8,803 nt of DNA from Clostridiales bacterium. GTDB lineage: Bacteria; Bacillota; Clostridia; Lutisporales; Lutisporaceae. The stretch covers positions 1 through 8,803 of the forward strand of contig JAAYKT010000512.1 of NCBI GenBank assembly GCA_012522255.1, written 5' to 3'. Positions 6,229 to 8,803 of this stretch are shown in pieces. Made by a program: the position numbers and the translations under genes. The notes below the pieces were generated by a model that did no database searches, had not been told where the DNA came from, and saw only the letters and a program-made list of their open reading frames with translations. Positions within the stretch are counted from its first letter, which is position 1. Each line of letters begins with the position of its first letter.

Positions 6229-6738
6229 TTATAAGTTTACAATATTCGGTGTAATTCCAGTCTCATATTGAAACTTTTGGATCACTTCTTTTAATTTTTT
6301 TTCTTCCATTGGCTTATACAGCAGGCTTATCAATTCTGTTTGATTCCCTTTGCCATATTCGATTAGAATGGTGTCCTTTGTTATCTTTACATCCTTTAAA
6401 CCAATTCCATCAGTGTTAAACATTATCACTTTTTGTCCGAGCAATATCCCGAAACAAGAAATTATAAATTCAATAGAATCCTTTGAATTATCTCTTTTTT
6501 TCACAGCCTCAATACTGAATATTTCATTCTCCTTTATCAATTTCGCAATATTATATTTTTTATGTTCCAGGATGAATAATAATACCAATATGGTAGCGGA
6601 TAGAAGTAATAATACAAAAACTGCATTAATACTGATATTTACTGAACCTGCAGCCCTTATAATCAGGAACAAAGCCATTGTCAAAATCACTAAAATCAAT
6701 CCAATTAATATCTGCAACCTTTGTTTTAATATCTTCAC
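6229..6738 (-). CDS. Two-helix membrane protein of unknown function
   Basis: A 169-residue protein I cannot name. It starts MKILKQRLQ and has two adjacent transmembrane helices (about 8-27 and 35-57), followed by a cytoplasmic-looking soluble domain (about 60-169) rich in Lys/Glu and beta-type segments (KVIMFNTDGIGLKDVKI, DTILIEYGKG) and ending in an amphipathic helix (LKEVIQKFQYETG). Two helices followed by a small beta-rich domain recall bacterial PH-like membrane proteins, which is only a guess. The start is chosen as GTG at 6736-6738 because the SD GAGGTGA (complement of 6744-6750) lies 5 nt upstream, the same arrangement as in the LCP gene. The longer TTG start at 6754-6756 would place this SD inside the coding region. 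A probable truncated paralogue follows it (6011-6193). Confidence 0.72.
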   Translation of the reverse strand: MKILKQRLQILIGLILVILTMALFLIIRAAGSVNISINAVFVLLLLSATILVLLFILEHKKYNIAKLIKENEIFSIEAVKKRDNSKDSIEFIISCFGILLGQKVIMFNTDGIGLKDVKITKDTILIEYGKGNQTELISLLYKPMEEKKLKEVIQKFQYETGITPNIVNL

Positions 6739-6772
6739 AAATCTCACCTCAATCAAGATAAGCAGAATAGGA

Positions 6773-6809
6773 CATAAGGCTCCTTACATTTCTTGCAAGG
6801 AGCCTTATG
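6773..6809 (-). terminator. Hairpin after the secreted stalk-domain gene
   Basis: CATAAGGCTCCTT (6773-6785) and AAGGAGCCTTATG (6797-6809) form a perfect 13-bp stem with an 11-nt loop. It lies 22 bp past the stop of the secreted protein and 34 bp before the next gene on that strand. It is stable but lacks a clean U run on the minus strand (TCCTATTCTG follows). It may therefore terminate weakly, stabilise the upstream mRNA 3' end, or both. Confidence 0.6.
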
Positions 6810-6831
6810 CTGTAGGTTATCTATCTATTTA

Positions 6832-8229
6832 CTATTCTTCGTAAACAATAATCGCTTCTTTGGTGCTGATTATCCAATCAACTTTGCAGTTTAAATTCTC
6901 AGCCGCAAATCTGACAGGTACGAAGGTTCTTTCATTTTTGGCAACAGGTGCCACATCCATTTCTTTGCTTGCTCCATTTATTTTTAGATCTTTTTTATTC
7001 ATCCACATTTCAACTGTGTTGCCTCTTGCCTTCAGGGTAATCTTCTGGGTTTCACCATCCCAGCCTACTGTTCCATCCATGGCCTCAACTACTGCCCTTA
7101 TGGGCACCATGGTTCTGCCTGTAAGCACTATCGGCGCTGTATTTCTTCCCGGATCAACCTCTTGTTCTATACCATCTACACTCAATTTGGGACTATCGAG
7201 CTTCAGCATTATAAAATGCTTGAACAATCCGGGTTTGTATATTTGATTTCCTGTCGTAACAACAAAAGTCGCAATGGTATTTCCTAACTTTTCTTCTATA
7301 TCTTTAAATGGGTTCGCTTCTGCCAATACAGGTTTAACTGTGTAGTAGTAAGTAGTGTTGGGCTCCACGTTTACATCGGCATAGGATGTGCTTGTGATAT
7401 AAAAATCCGTTACGGATATTCCTAATTGACTTTGAACCTTGGATCTATACATTCTATAGCCCAAACATCCCGGATAGGGCTGCCACATTACTCTGGCTCC
7501 TGATTCAAAGGCTTCCGCCCCGGAAGTTGCTTCGGGTGTTGTCGGTGTAGTAGGAGCAGGTGCCGGTGTGGGTGCCAGAGTTGGTGCTGGCGCCCCCTCC
7601 TTCCACTCATAAGCATAAAAATAACCATACCCGCTTCCTAAGTTCATAATAATGTTCTTTTTATCACCTATTTTGTAACCTTTAGGAATTTCTCTTTCTA
7701 ATTCAATATAACCCTTGTAATCGCTGAAATAGTTATTCCCCTCACTATTTCTAAATGCCAGATAGCTTGATGTAGCGCCGGAAGTCGTTTCTATGCTTGC
7801 CGATTCAAACTTATTGCTTACATCCGGTCCACGCCAGCTACCACTGGTACTTAAAGTTTTAACCTCAATATTGAAACCGGATTTTTGTCCTGCTGACATA
7901 TAGGAAGGCGGCCTATCCCAGATTACCTGCCAACTGACACCGGCAATCCCGGCACCATCATCGTGCCTACGGGAATGGCTGAAGGTCATATTTCCTTCCT
8001 CTCCACCATGAGTGTATTTATCATAAATATTACCTGTAGTTGCTAAGACACTTCCTTTTATTTCGCCTACAAGAGTATAGTCATTTTCCATCAGGTAAAA
8101 CCAACTGTCTATTAAATACCACCCTTCTCCGGTTTGTGCGTGTACTGTTGCCGGTGTCAAAATGCCTGTTGATAATAAAATTGCCAGCATCATCATTATT
8201 GACAATGAAATTGATATTACTTTTTTCAT
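6832..8229 (-). CDS. Secreted Fn3-like/stalk-domain protein (copper amine oxidase N-terminal-like domain)
   Basis: An exported, probably cell-surface protein of 465 residues. A signal peptide covers 1-31 (KK, long hydrophobic core, TPATVHA before Q32). Residues 32-210 form an unassigned domain rich in Gly, Ser, Tyr and Trp (for example VSWQVIWDRPPSYMSAG and NLGSGYGYFYAYEWK), possibly a beta-sandwich. A Pro/Thr/Ala linker spans 211-236. Residues 238-326 resemble a fibronectin type III fold (ARVMWQPYPGCLGYRMYRS, then TTYYYTVKPV). Residues 340-465 hold two copies of the copper-amine-oxidase N-terminal-like (stalk) motif: GRTMVPIRAVVEAMDGTVGWD (371-391) and ERTFVPVRFAAENLNCKVDW (433-452). The domain name is historical; no oxidase catalytic domain is present. 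The start is ATG with SD AAAAGGGGGG (complement of 8235-8244) 5 nt away. There is no LPxTG or SLH anchor, so surface retention, if any, is by another means. Specific function is unknown. Confidence 0.85.
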   Translation of the reverse strand: MKKVISISLSIMMMLAILLSTGILTPATVHAQTGEGWYLIDSWFYLMENDYTLVGEIKGSVLATTGNIYDKYTHGGEEGNMTFSHSRRHDDGAGIAGVSWQVIWDRPPSYMSAGQKSGFNIEVKTLSTSGSWRGPDVSNKFESASIETTSGATSSYLAFRNSEGNNYFSDYKGYIELEREIPKGYKIGDKKNIIMNLGSGYGYFYAYEWKEGAPAPTLAPTPAPAPTTPTTPEATSGAEAFESGARVMWQPYPGCLGYRMYRSKVQSQLGISVTDFYITSTSYADVNVEPNTTYYYTVKPVLAEANPFKDIEEKLGNTIATFVVTTGNQIYKPGLFKHFIMLKLDSPKLSVDGIEQEVDPGRNTAPIVLTGRTMVPIRAVVEAMDGTVGWDGETQKITLKARGNTVEMWMNKKDLKINGASKEMDVAPVAKNERTFVPVRFAAENLNCKVDWIISTKEAIIVYEE

Positions 8230-8386
8230 AATTTCCCCCCTTTTAATTTAATTAATGCCAAAGATAACATGCTTTATTTTGCTGCCTCATGTTAATCAGC
8301 CGACCTTTTAAAACAGTCTATTATAAATCAATATAGCCTGCTTTTTCTAAATGTCGACACACAAAACGGGTGATTAATAGAAAAAG
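8230..8386. promoter_or_regulatory. Upstream region of the secreted-protein gene
   Basis: This gap between the regulator's terminator and the secreted-protein start holds a TATAAT hexamer on the minus strand (8320-8325) about 90 bp before the ATG, but no good -35 box at 16-18 bp. An inverted repeat, TAACATG (8265-8271) with CATGTTA (8288-8294), could form a 7-bp stem in the leader. I recognised no riboswitch. The promoter call is tentative. Confidence 0.35.
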
Positions 8387-8411
8387 CCCATCACCTTTTT
8401 TGGGTGATGGG
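8387..8411 (-). terminator. Rho-independent terminator of the LuxR-type gene
   Basis: CCCATCACC (8387-8395) pairs perfectly with GGTGATGGG (8403-8411) around an A-rich 7-nt loop (minus strand). The stem is followed on the minus strand by CTTTTTCT, a proper U run. It lies 9 bp beyond the regulator's stop codon and separates it from the secreted-protein gene. Confidence 0.88.
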
Positions 8412-8420
8412 TATGATATG

Positions 8421-8803
8421 TTATAGATGACCTCGCTTCATCAATAATTCCATTAACTCTGATTTGCTTTGTACTTGAAACTTAGAGTAAATATTCTTTA
8501 TATGAGTTTTCACTGTGTTTTCACTTAGATAAAGTTCATTGGCTATCATTTTGTAAGTCCTTCCTTTCAAAAGCAGCCCCACAATTTCACTTTCTCTTTG
8601 TGTCAACTTACCTAACATAATAATGTTATCAATGGTTTGAACTTGTCTGGCAGGAGCCATTTCATGGAGATTTGATAAAAATATATGACTTTTTAAGAGC
8701 AACGAAAGATGTTTATGTAACACCGGCAATGCCATAAGAGTTATAAATACTATAATAAGAGCCAATATAGATATCCCGTATACCGTACCTATGGCATCAA
8801 TGA
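8421..8803 (-). CDS. LuxR-family regulator with N-terminal membrane domain (5' end outside window)
   Basis: DNA-binding transcription regulator with a C-terminal LuxR/GerE helix-turn-helix. The frame is open to the right edge, so only the last 126 residues are visible. An in-frame TTG at 8763-8765 is not needed as a start, because the reading continues upstream with plausible membrane-protein sequence (VYGISILALIIVFITLMAL). The visible part holds a hydrophobic helix (about residues 8-27), a linker, and the HTH: LTQRESEIVGLLLKGRTYKMIANELYLSE through NTVKTHIKNIYSKFQVQSKSELMELL, with the conserved LT-RE, IA and T-VK-H-I-K positions. No receiver domain lies in the visible part. A transmembrane helix directly before the HTH suggests a membrane-tethered one-component sensor, like LuxR proteins fused to multi-helix (MFS-like) domains. 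The gene ends in its own strong terminator and is upstream of and co-oriented with the secreted-protein gene. Confidence 0.85.
   Translation of the reverse strand, partial: IDAIGTVYGISILALIIVFITLMALPVLHKHLSLLLKSHIFLSNLHEMAPARQVQTIDNIIMLGKLTQRESEIVGLLLKGRTYKMIANELYLSENTVKTHIKNIYSKFQVQSKSELMELLMKRGHL

Noticed and set aside
6739..6756. TTG start six codons upstream for the two-helix membrane protein
   Set aside because: It would bury the SD GAGGTGA inside the coding region; the GTG at 6738 has ideal spacing.
6350..6844. 164-codon plus-strand reading frame opposite the two-helix membrane protein
   Set aside because: It is antisense to a better gene and crosses the 6773-6809 hairpin. Its hydrophobicity mirrors the complementary transmembrane codons.
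6860..7246. 128-codon plus-strand reading frame opposite the stalk domains
   Set aside because: The opposite strand encodes clear stalk-domain motifs, and this frame has no SD and no recognisable features.
6832..8229. Reading the secreted protein as a copper amine oxidase
   Set aside because: Only the small N-terminal-like stalk motif is present. The catalytic domain and its topaquinone site are absent.
8230..8386. Possible riboswitch in the leader of the secreted-protein gene
   Set aside because: No c-di-GMP, SAM, cobalamin, preQ1 or T-box consensus elements were found; only a weak 7-bp inverted repeat is present.

Overview
The window is AT-rich with short intergenic gaps, strong Shine-Dalgarno (SD) sites and several GTG/TTG starts. 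Its gene set (flavodiiron protein, LytR-CpsA-Psr cell-wall enzyme, a clostridial-looking YchF paralogue, a secreted protein with copper-amine-oxidase-like stalk repeats) points to a low-GC, Gram-positive anaerobe of the class Clostridia. The species cannot be fixed from the sequence. No phage, insertion sequence, CRISPR array, tRNA or rRNA is visible.

Layout, left to right. 1-826 (-) is the 5' part of an EamA/DMT-type membrane transporter gene that runs off the left edge. 827-1153 is a divergent control region holding a promoter for the transporter, a tandem 16-bp repeat, and a promoter for fprA overlapped by a Fur/PerR-type operator. 1154-2344 (+) is fprA, a class A flavodiiron O2/NO reductase. 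It converges on cca (2417-about 3700, -), the tRNA CCA-adding enzyme, across a bidirectional hairpin terminator. The cca leader carries two adjacent perfect palindromes. Divergent from cca is an LCP-family gene (3889-4785, +), which converges almost end to end (20 bp gap) with a YchF/EngD-family NTPase gene (4806-5894, -). Upstream of that, on the same strand, lie a 60-codon membrane-protein remnant (6011-6193), a two-helix membrane protein (6229-6738), a hairpin (6773-6809), a secreted Fn3/stalk-domain protein (6832-8229), and the 3' end of a gene for a membrane-anchored LuxR-type regulator (8421 to beyond 8803) with a textbook terminator.

Most of the region is chromosomal core. The genes do not form one pathway: they cover oxidative stress defence (fprA), tRNA maturation (cca), cell-wall polymer attachment (LCP), translation-associated NTPase function (YchF-like) and cell-surface functions (secreted stalk protein). 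I saw no clear undescribed system. The points most worth a second look are the paired palindromes ahead of cca, the overlapping operator at fprA, the unassigned N-terminal domain of the secreted protein, the membrane-LuxR fusion, and the truncated paralogue beside the 169-residue membrane protein.
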